Assembly (NCBI GenBank): GCA_003142495.1 | Contig: PLMM01000253.1 | Coordinates: 1-5,696 of the forward strand | From: Gemmatimonadota bacterium | Lineage (GTDB): Bacteria; Gemmatimonadota; Gemmatimonadetes; Gemmatimonadales; Gemmatimonadaceae | Length of the DNA stretch: 5,696 nt | Direction: 5' to 3' | Part shown: piece by piece, positions 1 to 5,696 of the stretch | Numbering within the stretch: position 1 is the first letter of the stretch | Layout of the letters: each line of letters begins with the position of its first letter | Notes under the pieces: model-generated | The model's database searches: none | What the model saw: the letters and a program-made list of their open reading frames with translations, nothing else | What the model was told of the DNA's origin: nothing | Position numbers and translations under genes: made by a program

Positions 1-84
1 ATCCCCGACAGCGTGCACGCGCGCGTCGAGGCGATACGCGCGGCGATCATCGCGGGGCGCATAGTCGTGCCGGCGACGCGATGA
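1..84 (+). CDS. BMP-family ABC transporter substrate-binding lipoprotein, C-terminal end (partial)
   Basis: Frame 1 is open from the window edge to a TGA at 82-84, giving 27 residues that begin IPDSVHARVEAIRAA and end with the stretch IAGRIVVP. A helix followed by a short 'I-x-x-G-x-I-x-V-P' tail is how basic membrane protein (BMP/PnrA/Med) family binding proteins usually finish. The stop overlaps the ATPase start by 4 nt (ATGA), the usual position of the binding-protein gene in nup/yuf-type operons. Known members are periplasmic or lipid-anchored proteins that bind purine nucleosides or related ligands. Only the tail is visible, so the lipobox and the binding pocket cannot be assessed. The family call rests on this short motif plus the neighbours. 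Confidence 0.72.
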   Translation: MPDSVHARVEAIRAAIIAGRIVVPATR

Positions 85-1604
85 CAGTCGCCGTGCGCAT
101 GACGGGCATCGCGAAGCGCTTCGGCGACTGCGTTGCCGTGCGCGACGGCTCACTCGAGGTTGCCGCCGGCGAGATCCACGCGCTGGTCGGCGAGAACGGC
201 GCAGGGAAGTCGACGATGATGCGCATCCTCGCGGGGATCTATCCGCCCGACGCGGGCACCGTCGAAGTCGCCGGCGGCGACGTCACCGGATGGAGCGCGG
301 CGCAGGCGATCAGCGCGAGCGTCGGGATGGTGCATCAGCACTTCATGCTCGTACCAACCCTCACGATCGCCGAGAACGTGATCCTCGGCCGCGAGCCGAC
401 GCGCGGGCTCGCGATCGACATGGCGCGAGCCGAGCGCGAGGTCGCGGCCGCCGCAGAGCGCAGCGGCTTTCGGATGAACGTGCGCCAGCTCGTGCGCGAG
501 CTGAGCGTTGGCGAGCAGCAGCGCGTCGAGATTCTGAAGACGCTCGTGCGCGGCGCGCGCATTCTCATCCTCGACGAGCCGACGGCGGTGCTCTCGCCGC
601 CGGAAGTTGAGGAGCTGTGGCGCGTGCTGCGCGCGCTCCGCGACGATGGCGGCACGATCATCCTCATCACGCACAAGCTCGATGAGGTGACGGAGATCTC
701 GGATACGATCACCGTGATCCGTGCTGGGCGCACCGTGGCGCGCTTCCCGACCGCGGGAACGAGCCCCGCCTCGATCGCGCGCGCGATGGTTGGACGCGAC
801 GTCGTGCTCGCCGGCGACGCGCCCCTCGCGTCGCGCAAGGCGACGGTCCCTGCCTTCGCGCCCGTGCTCGACGTGCGCCATCTCGTCGTCGCCGGCGAGC
901 GCCTCTCGCGCGCGGTCGACGACGTCTCCTTCACCATCCAGGCGCACGAGATCCTCGGTATCGCCGGCGTGGAAGGGAATGGCCAGAGCGCGCTCATCGA
1001 GGCGATCGTAGGCCTTCGCAGAGCGCCGAGCGGCGAGATCCACATCGCCGGCACGAATGTCACTGAGCTGTCCGTGAGCGAGCGCGATGCCCGCGGTCTC
1101 GCGCACATCCCCGAAGACCGCCACCTCCGCGGCCTCGTCCTCGACTACTCGATCGCCGACAACCTCATCCTCGGAAAACAGCGCGCCTACCAGAATCGCG
1201 GCGGAGCGCTCGATCGCGGACGCATTCTCGACGACGCGCGCGCAGCCATCGCCGTCGCCGACATCCGCCCCTCCGATCCGATGCTTCCCGCGCGCGCGCT
1301 GTCGGGCGGCAACCAACAGAAGATCGTGATCGCGCGCGCGCTCGCCCGGCAGAACTTCGTGCTGGTCGCCGCGCAGCCGACGCGCGGCGTCGACGTGGGC
1401 GCGATCGAGCTCATTCACGCGCGCCTCCGCGCAGCGCGCGATGCGGGCACGGGTATCCTGCTCGTGTCCGCGGAACTCTCCGAGATTCTCGCGCTGAGCG
1501 ATCGCGTGGCCGTGATGTACGGCGGGAGGATCGTCGCGATAGTCCCGCGCAGCGAGGCGAGCGAAGAGATGCTTGGGCCCCTGATGACGGGGGCGCGCAC
1601 ATGA
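81..1604 (+). CDS. Nucleoside-type (BMP-associated) ABC importer, double-domain ATP-binding protein
   Basis: This 507-aa cytoplasmic ATPase would power uptake through the two downstream permeases. It contains two ABC domains, as in YufO/NupO, NupA and RbsA. Domain 1 is canonical: Walker A GENGAGKST (37-45), Q-loop Gln86, signature LSVGEQQ (141-147), Walker B ILILDEPT (161-168) and H-loop His198. Domain 2 is degenerate in the way normal for this family. Its Walker A is GVEGNGQS (296-303) with Gln in place of Lys, its signature LSGGNQQK (408-415) is intact, its Walker B region reads AAQPTRGVDVGA with AQ in place of DE, and SAEL replaces the switch His. Probably only one site hydrolyses ATP. The length is typical. 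The ATG overlaps the upstream stop (ATGA), so translation is probably coupled. The AAQPTRG signature and the gene order favour the BMP/nucleoside subfamily over the ribose type; the exact ligand (purine nucleoside, pyrimidine or other) is not shown by the sequence. Confidence 0.93.
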   Translation: MTVAVRMTGIAKRFGDCVAVRDGSLEVAAGEIHALVGENGAGKSTMMRILAGIYPPDAGTVEVAGGDVTGWSAAQAISASVGMVHQHFMLVPTLTIAENVILGREPTRGLAIDMARAEREVAAAAERSGFRMNVRQLVRELSVGEQQRVEILKTLVRGARILILDEPTAVLSPPEVEELWRVLRALRDDGGTIILITHKLDEVTEISDTITVIRAGRTVARFPTAGTSPASIARAMVGRDVVLAGDAPLASRKATVPAFAPVLDVRHLVVAGERLSRAVDDVSFTIQAHEILGIAGVEGNGQSALIEAIVGLRRAPSGEIHIAGTNVTELSVSERDARGLAHIPEDRHLRGLVLDYSIADNLILGKQRAYQNRGGALDRGRILDDARAAIAVADIRPSDPMLPARALSGGNQQKIVIARALARQNFVLVAAQPTRGVDVGAIELIHARLRAARDAGTGILLVSAELSEILALSDRVAVMYGGRIVAIVPRSEASEEMLGPLMTGART

Positions 1605-2731
1605 GCGATCCGAACGCGGAGCTGATGCGCGAAGAGAACCCGAGCACCGTGAGCGAGTCGATGGTCATCATCCGCTCGCGCGCGCTTCGGGATCGCGTCG
1701 TCGAAGCCGTGCTCCCGCCGCTCGTCGCGCTGCTCGTCTCGATCGTCGTCGGCGATCTGCTCATCCTCGCGGTCGGGCAATCGCCCGGCGCCGTGTACCG
1801 GCTGATGCTCGAAGGCACGTGGGGGAACGCGTACGGCTTCGCTCAGGTGCTCTACAAATCGACGACGCTCATCTGCACCGGGCTCGCCGTCGCCGTCGGC
1901 TTGCGCGCGGGGCTCTTCAACATCGGCGCCGAGGGACAGCTCGCGGCGGGCGGGCTCGCCGCGGCGCTGGTGGGCTTGGCGCTTCCCGCTGGCACATCGG
2001 CGCTCATCGCCGTGCCGCTCTGCACCGTTGGCGCGCTCGTCGCGGGCGGCGCCGTGGGCTTCGTCCCCGGCGCGCTCCGCGCAAAGTGGGGCGCGCACGA
2101 GGTGATCACGACGATCATGCTCAACTTCATCGTGCTCGCGCTTTTGAGCTGGCTCATCTCCACCCGCCTCCGCGTGCCGGAGACGCTGCACACGCAGGTG
2201 ATCCGCGCGGGCGCGCTTCCGCGTCTCTCCGCCGCATGGAGCGGCTTCCACGGATCTGCTGCGAATGGTTCGATAGCCATCGTACTATGCGCAGCAGTCA
2301 TTCTCGGCTGGTATCTCTTCCGCACGCGCGGCGGCTTCGAGCTGCGCGCGGTCGGACTGCAGCCCGAGGCGGCCGAGAATGCAGGCATTAGCGTCGGACG
2401 CACGTGGATTCGCGCGCTCACCATCAGCGGCGCGCTCGCCGGGCTGGGCGGCATCAACTTCGTGCTCGGCTACGAGCACTACTACGAAGAAGGCTTCGCG
2501 ACAGGCGCCGGCTTCCTCGGGATCGCCGTTGCGCTGGTTGGTCGAAGCAATCCGCTCGGCGTCGTGCTCGCCGCGCTGTTCTTCGCCACGCTCTCGCAGG
2601 GCGGGCTGGCGATCAACGCGCTCGTGCCGAAGCAGATGGTCGACGCGCTGCAGGGCGTCGTGATTCTCGCGATGGCCGCGTCGGTGCCCGAGGTGCGTCG
2701 GCTGCTCGCGCGCTCGCGAGGGAAGCGATGA
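1601..2731 (+). CDS. ABC transporter permease (NupP/YufP-like, first permease)
   Basis: This 376-aa inner-membrane protein is one of the two pore subunits of the importer and belongs to the branched-chain/ribose-type permease family (BPD_transp_2). A polar N-terminus of about 35 residues precedes the first hydrophobic helix (about 37-58). Several more hydrophobic segments follow (about 88-102, 114-130, 135-155, 168-187, 224-240, 272-290, 303-312, 317-331 and 350-362). Family landmarks are FNIGAEGQL (106-114), GAHEVITTIMLNFI (164-177), the cytoplasmic stretch TRGGFELRAVG with QPEAAENAGI (242-263), and GAGFLGIAVALVG (302-314). The ATG overlaps the ATPase stop by 4 nt and has a G-rich stretch (1589-1593) at suitable spacing. 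A later Met at residue 21 could be used instead, but the overlap favours the first. The preserved motifs suggest a functional protein. The substrate is inferred from family and operon only. Confidence 0.92.
   Translation: MSDPNAELMREENPSTVSESMVIIRSRALRDRVVEAVLPPLVALLVSIVVGDLLILAVGQSPGAVYRLMLEGTWGNAYGFAQVLYKSTTLICTGLAVAVGLRAGLFNIGAEGQLAAGGLAAALVGLALPAGTSALIAVPLCTVGALVAGGAVGFVPGALRAKWGAHEVITTIMLNFIVLALLSWLISTRLRVPETLHTQVIRAGALPRLSAAWSGFHGSAANGSIAIVLCAAVILGWYLFRTRGGFELRAVGLQPEAAENAGISVGRTWIRALTISGALAGLGGINFVLGYEHYYEEGFATGAGFLGIAVALVGRSNPLGVVLAALFFATLSQGGLAINALVPKQMVDALQGVVILAMAASVPEVRRLLARSRGKR
2718..2725 (+). promoter_or_regulatory. Shine-Dalgarno sequence of the second permease
   Basis: GAGGGAAG lies inside the end of the first permease gene. 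Its GAGG core (2718-2721) is 6 nt before the ATG at 2728. It fixes the start of the second permease at 2728 rather than at the far upstream ATG at 2404, which would add 108 residues of arginine-rich, non-membrane sequence that merely shadows the first permease gene. Confidence 0.7.
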
Positions 2732-3609
2732 ACACTGCCCTCGCCTTCCTCGCGCAGACGCTGCGAATAGCGGTGCCGTACCTTTTCGCAGCAGCAGGGG
2801 GCGTGCTTGCCGAGCGTGCGGGAATCATCAGCCTGACGCTCGAGGGCTTCATGCTCGGCGGCGCATTCAGCGCGATGCTCGGCAGCTACTACTCGGGCGA
2901 TCCGTGGATCGGCGTGCTGTGCGGGATCGTGGGCGGGCTCGCGTTCGGCATGGTGCACGCGGTGTCGACGATTCGCTTCAAGGCGGATCAGGTGGTGTCC
3001 GGGATCGCGATCAATCTGCTCGCGATCGGCCTCACGAGATATTTCCTCAAGCTCGTCTTCGGCAGCTCGTCGAACTCGCCGAGGGTGGCGGGGTTTTCGG
3101 CGGGAACCAGCTCGACGGCGCTCGTGACGGGGCTGCTGCACAATCCACTGATCCCGATCGGGCTGCTGATCGTGCCGGCTGTCGCGTGGCTGCTGTATCG
3201 AACGCCGTTCGGGCTCCGCGTGCGCGCGGTGGGCGAGCATCCCGAGGCGGCGAACACGCTCGGCGTATCGGTGAAGCGCGTGCGGTATGCCGCGGTCGCG
3301 CTCTCGGGCGCGCTCGCGGCGCTCGGCGGTGCGTATCTCTCGCTCGATCAACATCAGTTCACGGATGGCATGAGCGCGGGGCGCGGCTTCATCGCGCTCG
3401 CGGCGATCATCTTCGGACGCTGGGATCCCGTGCGTGCCGGGATCGCGTGCCTCTTTTTCGCGGCGGCCGAGACGCTGCAGATTCAGCTGCAGGGGATGCA
3501 GGCGATCCCGTCGCAGTTCGTGCAAATGATTCCTTACGTGCTCACGATCATCGCACTGGTGGGCGTCGTCGGACGCGCGGTGCCGCCGGCGGCGCTGGGC
3601 AGAGAGTAG
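2728..3609 (+). CDS. ABC transporter permease (NupQ/YufQ-like, second permease)
   Basis: This 293-aa hydrophobic inner-membrane protein should pair with the preceding permease as a heterodimeric pore. Family landmarks are the N-terminal block AAAGGVLAERAGIISLTLEG (21-40), KADQVVSGIAINLLAIG (85-101), the cytoplasmic loop FGLRVRAVGEHPEAANTLGV (161-180) and GRGFIALAAIIFGRWDP (218-234). The E-R-x-G-I-x-x-L-x-L-E-G-x-M block is a hallmark of the NupQ/YufQ-type subunit. Hydrophobic segments lie at about 11-27, 37-55, 60-80, 88-110, 141-157, 187-205, 219-229, 236-250 and 267-283. The start at 2728 gives an ATGA overlap with the upstream stop, a good Shine-Dalgarno sequence and the expected length of about 300 residues. 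The frame stays open upstream to 2404, but that extension is shadow coding. The protein looks intact. Confidence 0.93.
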   Translation: MNTALAFLAQTLRIAVPYLFAAAGGVLAERAGIISLTLEGFMLGGAFSAMLGSYYSGDPWIGVLCGIVGGLAFGMVHAVSTIRFKADQVVSGIAINLLAIGLTRYFLKLVFGSSSNSPRVAGFSAGTSSTALVTGLLHNPLIPIGLLIVPAVAWLLYRTPFGLRVRAVGEHPEAANTLGVSVKRVRYAAVALSGALAALGGAYLSLDQHQFTDGMSAGRGFIALAAIIFGRWDPVRAGIACLFFAAAETLQIQLQGMQAIPSQFVQMIPYVLTIIALVGVVGRAVPPAALGRE

Positions 3610-3618
3610 CTTACGCCC

Positions 3619-4929
3619 GTGAGCAATTTCCTGACGAAGCGCCTTGGCGCCCTCCGCACCGGCGATGCCGGCAAGCTCAGTGTGCTGATGTTCACCGCGT
3701 TCATCGACATGGTGGGCGCGCTCATGATCATCCCGCTGCTCCCCTTCTACGCGAAGCGCTTCGGCGCGAGCGATTTCGCGGTGATGGCGCTGGTCGCATC
3801 CTTCTCGGCGATGCAGCTGGTCAGCGCTCCGCTGTGGGGACGCGTCTCGGATCGGTATGGACGGAAACCCGCGCTGTTGTTTGGGCTTGGCGCATCAATG
3901 ATGGCGTACGTCGTGTTTGCGTACGCGGATTCGTACTGGCTGCTGCTCGCGTCGCGGATCATCCAGGGCGCGGGCGGCGGCACGACGGGCGTGATCCAGG
4001 CCTACGTCGCGGACAGCGTCGCACCGAAGGATCGTGCGCGCGGGCTCGGGTGGCTCTCGGCGGCGACCAATGCGGGCGTGGTGATCGGGCCCGCGATCGC
4101 ATCGTTCTCGCACAACCTCGGGCCGCACTGGCCGGGAATGATCGCCGCGCTGCTCTGCGCGCTCAATATCCTCTTCGCGTCGCGCTATCTCCCCGAGTCG
4201 CACGACGCGAAGGCGCGTCTGCGCACGCGCGGCGGGCGCACGCCGTGGGATGCGGTCGCGCGCGTCGCCGGCGTCGACATTGGGCAGCCGTACGCGCGGC
4301 TGATCTGGATGTACTCAGTGGGACTCGGCGCGTTCTACGGTGTGAACGCGCTCATCATCCTCTTTCTGAGCCGGCACTTCGACGTCACCGAGAACTCGAT
4401 CGGCTTCTTCTTCATGTACATGGGCGGGCTGAGCATCGTCTTCCGCCTCTTTCTGCTCGGCCGAGCGGTGGACAGGTATGGCGAGGTGCGCACGGCGCGC
4501 CTCGGCGCGCTCGCGCTCGCGTGCGGACTCGCGCTGATTCCGTTCACGCCGGTGGTGAAGCTCACCGCACTCCCCGCGGTGAGCTGGCTGCCGTTTGCGA
4601 TCGTGATTGCGCTCGTGCCGCTCGGCGCCGCGCTGAATTTCTCGAGCGTGACGGCGCTGCTGTCGCGCGTGGTGGGGGAGCACGAGCGTGGATTATACAT
4701 GGGCGTGCAGCAGACGTACGGCGGGATCGCGCGCGTGATCTACCCGCTCGTGGCGGGGATCGCGTCCGATCATCTCGGCGAGTCGTCGCCGTTCTGGATC
4801 TCGGGCGGGCTGGTGCTGACGACGATCGCGATGGGGTCGCGGCTGGGGCGTTACTCGAGCCGGACGTCGGAGTTCGAGGCGGCGGCGGTGAGCAACGAGG
4901 CGACCGCGGAGGCGAAGGCGGCGGAGTAA
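3619..4929 (+). CDS. MFS transporter, DHA1 (TetA-like) type
   Basis: This 436-aa inner-membrane secondary transporter probably has 12 helices and exchanges a solute against protons. Helix 1 contains FIDMVGALMIIPLLPFY (28-44), resembling the D-x-x-G-x-x-x-x-x-P-x-L-P motif of drug/H+ antiporters. Motif A is GRVSDRYGRK (74-83) in the loop between helices 2 and 3, with a weaker copy, GRAVDRYGEVR (281-291), in the second half. Helix 5 carries GVVIGPAIA (153-161), a motif C-like antiporter signature. A loop rich in Arg and Lys (about 197-227) separates the two halves, and the Ala/Glu-rich tail after about residue 415 is likely cytoplasmic. The start is GTG, 9 nt after the second permease stop, with only a weak AGAGAG 12 nt upstream. 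Met24 lies in helix 1 and would truncate it. It is probably on the ABC transcript but expressed at a lower level. The substrate is unknown; a drug, a sugar or a nucleoside product are all possible. Confidence 0.9.
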   Translation: MSNFLTKRLGALRTGDAGKLSVLMFTAFIDMVGALMIIPLLPFYAKRFGASDFAVMALVASFSAMQLVSAPLWGRVSDRYGRKPALLFGLGASMMAYVVFAYADSYWLLLASRIIQGAGGGTTGVIQAYVADSVAPKDRARGLGWLSAATNAGVVIGPAIASFSHNLGPHWPGMIAALLCALNILFASRYLPESHDAKARLRTRGGRTPWDAVARVAGVDIGQPYARLIWMYSVGLGAFYGVNALIILFLSRHFDVTENSIGFFFMYMGGLSIVFRLFLLGRAVDRYGEVRTARLGALALACGLALIPFTPVVKLTALPAVSWLPFAIVIALVPLGAALNFSSVTALLSRVVGEHERGLYMGVQQTYGGIARVIYPLVAGIASDHLGESSPFWISGGLVLTTIAMGSRLGRYSSRTSEFEAAAVSNEATAEAKAAE

Positions 4930-4976
4930 AGGAGTGTTGTCTGAAGCTCGGAGGCCGCCGCTACCTCTCGCTCGTA

Positions 4977-5330
4977 TCAGCCATCGATGTCGGCGAGCTC
5001 CTGATGCACGCGCTCCTGGAGCGTTTCACGAACGACGGTGTTGAGACTTTTGTTCGAGCGCGCCGCCAGCTTGATCAGCTCGCGATGCATCTCGGGTGTG
5101 AGGCGTACGACGAACCGTCCCGACGCGGGCTTCTCCGGCTCGCGGTTGTGCTTCGCGCTGACCTCGAGATAGTAGTCGACGGATGATTCGAACTCCCTGC
5201 GCAGATCTTCGACGTTCGATCCCTCGAAGGTGATCACATCACGCGTGTTCGCTACGGATCCGTGGAACACACTGTTCTCGGCGTCGAGCTCGAGCACGGC
5301 GATGTATCCCTTGTACTCCATGCTAGCCAT
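4977..5330 (-). CDS. hicB: HicB-family type II antitoxin
   Basis: This 117-aa protein should bind and neutralise the adjacent HicA and repress the operon. The N-terminal part (about 4-60) has the HicB partial RNase H-like fold pattern: MEYKGYIAVLELDAE, then FHGSVANTRDVITFEG, then a helix containing EDLRREFESSVDYYLEV. A Pro-rich linker (about 61-70) leads to a C-terminal ribbon-helix-helix DNA-binding domain: strand GRFVVRLTP (71-79), helix HRELIKLAARS and helix SLNTVVRETLQERV. This two-domain layout is classic for the longer HicB proteins. The ATG at 5330 is preceded by GGGAAG, 5 nt away. A second ATG at codon 4 is spaced less well. It begins 41 nt after the hicA stop and is convergent with the MFS gene (47-nt gap). 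The call is strong from sequence and context; activity is inferred. Confidence 0.9.
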   Translation of the reverse strand: MASMEYKGYIAVLELDAENSVFHGSVANTRDVITFEGSNVEDLRREFESSVDYYLEVSAKHNREPEKPASGRFVVRLTPEMHRELIKLAARSNKSLNTVVRETLQERVHQELADIDG

Positions 5331-5340
5331 GGCGTCTTCC

Positions 5341-5359
5341 CGACCGGCGATGCCGATCG
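5341..5359 (-). other. Short hairpin between hicA and hicB
   Basis: On the minus strand CGATCGGC, ATC, GCCGGTCG can fold into an 8-bp stem with one U-G pair and a 3-nt loop. It sits in the 41-nt gap between hicA and hicB and directly abuts the hicB Shine-Dalgarno sequence. No U-run follows, so it is not a standard terminator. It could affect RNA processing or hicB ribosome access, or be chance in GC-rich DNA. Confidence 0.4.
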
Positions 5360-5371
5360 TTCCGTGTTACG

Positions 5372-5635
5372 CTATTTCCCGGGCCCAATTCCCTCTTCCC
5401 TCAACTGCCGCATCATGTCGCGCACCGTTGCTCGTCCGATCGTTGATCCCAGATGTGGCCGGTGGTAGATACCGGTCCGAGTCGCTGTCAGGATTGCGAC
5501 GCGCGATCCTTCGCGCAATCTGGCGATCGTCGCTCCAAGTGCCTTGAAAAGACTCACCGCGTCGTCCCACCGAATGTTGTTCGGCGTGGGATGAGTGAAA
5601 ATCGCCTCGAGGGTGTCTCGGTGTCGATTATTCAT
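5372..5635 (-). CDS. hicA: HicA-family type II toxin (mRNA interferase)
   Basis: This 87-aa small basic protein is encoded just upstream of the antitoxin. HicA toxins are double-stranded-RNA-binding-fold ribonucleases that cleave mRNA and stop growth when not bound by HicB. It matches the longer HicA variant: N-terminal NRHRDTLEAIFTHP (3-16), helix DDAVSLFKALGA (24-35), EGSRVAIL (42-49), YHRPH (57-61), and a C-terminal helix with TVRDMMRQLREEGI (70-83). In short HicA proteins the catalytic His follows Gly-Ser (GSH). Here that place is Arg (GSRV), as I recall for this variant group, and the only nearby histidines are His58 and His61. The frame is closed upstream by a TGA before any other start codon, so ATG 5635 is the likely start. 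It has no Shine-Dalgarno sequence. Base composition is less GC-rich than the transporter genes, and AGA, TTG, ACA and GGA codons are used, which fits a mobile origin. Confidence 0.87.
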   Translation of the reverse strand: MNNRHRDTLEAIFTHPTPNNIRWDDAVSLFKALGATIARLREGSRVAILTATRTGIYHRPHLGSTIGRATVRDMMRQLREEGIGPGK

Positions 5636-5644
5636 GGAGTTTAG

Positions 5645-5659
5645 TACTATGCAATAGTA
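5645..5659. promoter_or_regulatory. hicO: Inverted repeat, candidate HicB operator
   Basis: TACTAT-GCA-ATAGTA is a perfect inverted repeat with 6-bp arms and a 3-bp spacer, 9 nt upstream of the hicA start codon. One arm coincides with the -10 box. A further TACTA on the minus strand (5646-5642) overlaps the other arm, so there may be three half-sites; TAGTACTA at 5642-5649 is itself a perfect 8-bp palindrome. A short AT-rich palindrome over the promoter is what a ribbon-helix-helix repressor such as HicB would be expected to bind. The repeat is seen directly; the binding protein is inferred. Confidence 0.6.
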
Positions 5660-5682
5660 TCAATGAACGAGAGTCCTGTCAA
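5654..5682 (-). promoter_or_regulatory. sigma70-like promoter of the hicAB operon
   Basis: On the minus strand a perfect -35 hexamer TTGACA (5682-5677) is followed after exactly 17 nt by TACTAT (5659-5654), a 4/6 match to the -10 consensus that keeps the key first two and last two bases. The expected transcription start is about 5645-5648, which gives a hicA leader of roughly 10-12 nt. The region is AT-rich against a GC-rich background. The -10 box lies inside the inverted repeat, so bound repressor would block RNA polymerase. Confidence 0.68.
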
Positions 5683-5696
5683 CGATTGCTCTCGCT

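Noticed and set aside
150..1418. Long minus-strand open frame (422 codons) antisense to the ATPase gene, plus a shorter overlapping one at 335-1108
   Set aside because: The products are rich in Arg, Ala, Asp and His with no recognisable domain. Such frames arise from third-position GC bias opposite a real gene; the plus-strand ATPase has every expected motif.
966..1500. Degenerate second nucleotide-binding domain of the ATPase (Lys to Gln in Walker A, AQ in place of DE in Walker B, no switch His)
   Set aside because: Striking at first sight but the normal state in the BMP-associated nucleoside ATPase family, so neither novel nor a sign of inactivation.
2404..2727. N-terminal extension of the second permease to an ATG at 2404
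   Set aside because: The 108 added residues are Arg-rich and shadow the first permease; the ATG at 2728 has a good Shine-Dalgarno sequence, an ATGA overlap and gives the family length.
2482..3525. Minus-strand open frame (347 codons) opposite the permeases, and another at 1415-2251
   Set aside because: Low-complexity Arg/His/Glu-rich translations typical of antisense frames in GC-rich DNA; no ribosome site or homology is evident.
4948..4970. Possible terminator stem GAGG...CCTC after the MFS gene
   Set aside because: Only about 4 bp with a 9-nt loop and no T-run on either strand; too weak to annotate.
2904..5186. Very long plus-strand open frame (760 codons) running across the second permease, the MFS gene and into hicB
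   Set aside because: The product is Arg/Gly/Ala-rich with no membrane segments or domain, and it crosses three well-supported genes in another frame. It is a GC-bias shadow.
5230..5547. Plus-strand open frames (5230-5547, 5262-5468, 5453-5644) opposite hicAB
   Set aside because: They lie antisense to two recognisable genes, lack ribosome-binding sites and show no domain pattern.

Overview
The window is GC-rich, dense bacterial DNA, roughly two-thirds G+C by eye. It holds one complete import system, one efflux-type transporter and one toxin-antitoxin pair. Intergenic gaps are short (0 to about 60 nt). The arrangement suits a free-living, high-GC bacterium. Gemmatimonadota or a similar soil or wastewater lineage is possible from the look of the proteins, but that is a low-confidence guess, because no rRNA or marker gene is present.

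Positions 1-3609 (+ strand) carry a BMP-type ABC importer of the nucleoside/purine family, like B. subtilis NupNOPQ (YufNOPQ), L. lactis BmpA-NupABC and S. mutans RnsBACD. In order they are the last 27 residues of the substrate-binding lipoprotein (1-84), a double-domain ATPase (81-1604) and two different permeases (1601-2731 and 2728-3609). All three junctions within this set are ATGA overlaps of 4 nt, which points to translational coupling of subunits made together. The binding protein would capture the ligand outside the membrane, the two permeases would form the pore, and the ATPase would drive uptake.

Positions 3619-4929 encode a 12-helix major facilitator superfamily transporter of the drug/H+ antiporter type. 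It starts with GTG only 9 nt after the second permease. It is probably on the same transcript but less tightly coupled, and its substrate is unknown.

Positions 4977-5696 (- strand) hold a HicA-HicB type II toxin-antitoxin operon convergent with the transporter genes. The toxin (5372-5635) lies upstream of the antitoxin (4977-5330). Directly upstream of hicA is a clear sigma70-like promoter: TTGACA, 17 nt, TACTAT. Its -10 box is one arm of a perfect 6-bp inverted repeat, a natural candidate for the HicB operator. The predicted hicA leader is only about 10 nt and has no Shine-Dalgarno sequence, whereas hicB has one. A short hairpin lies in the gap between hicA and hicB.

I see no wholly new system. 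The most interesting part is the regulatory architecture of the hicAB locus. No RNA gene, CRISPR array, insertion sequence or convincing terminator was found, and no gene-free stretch exceeds about 65 bases.
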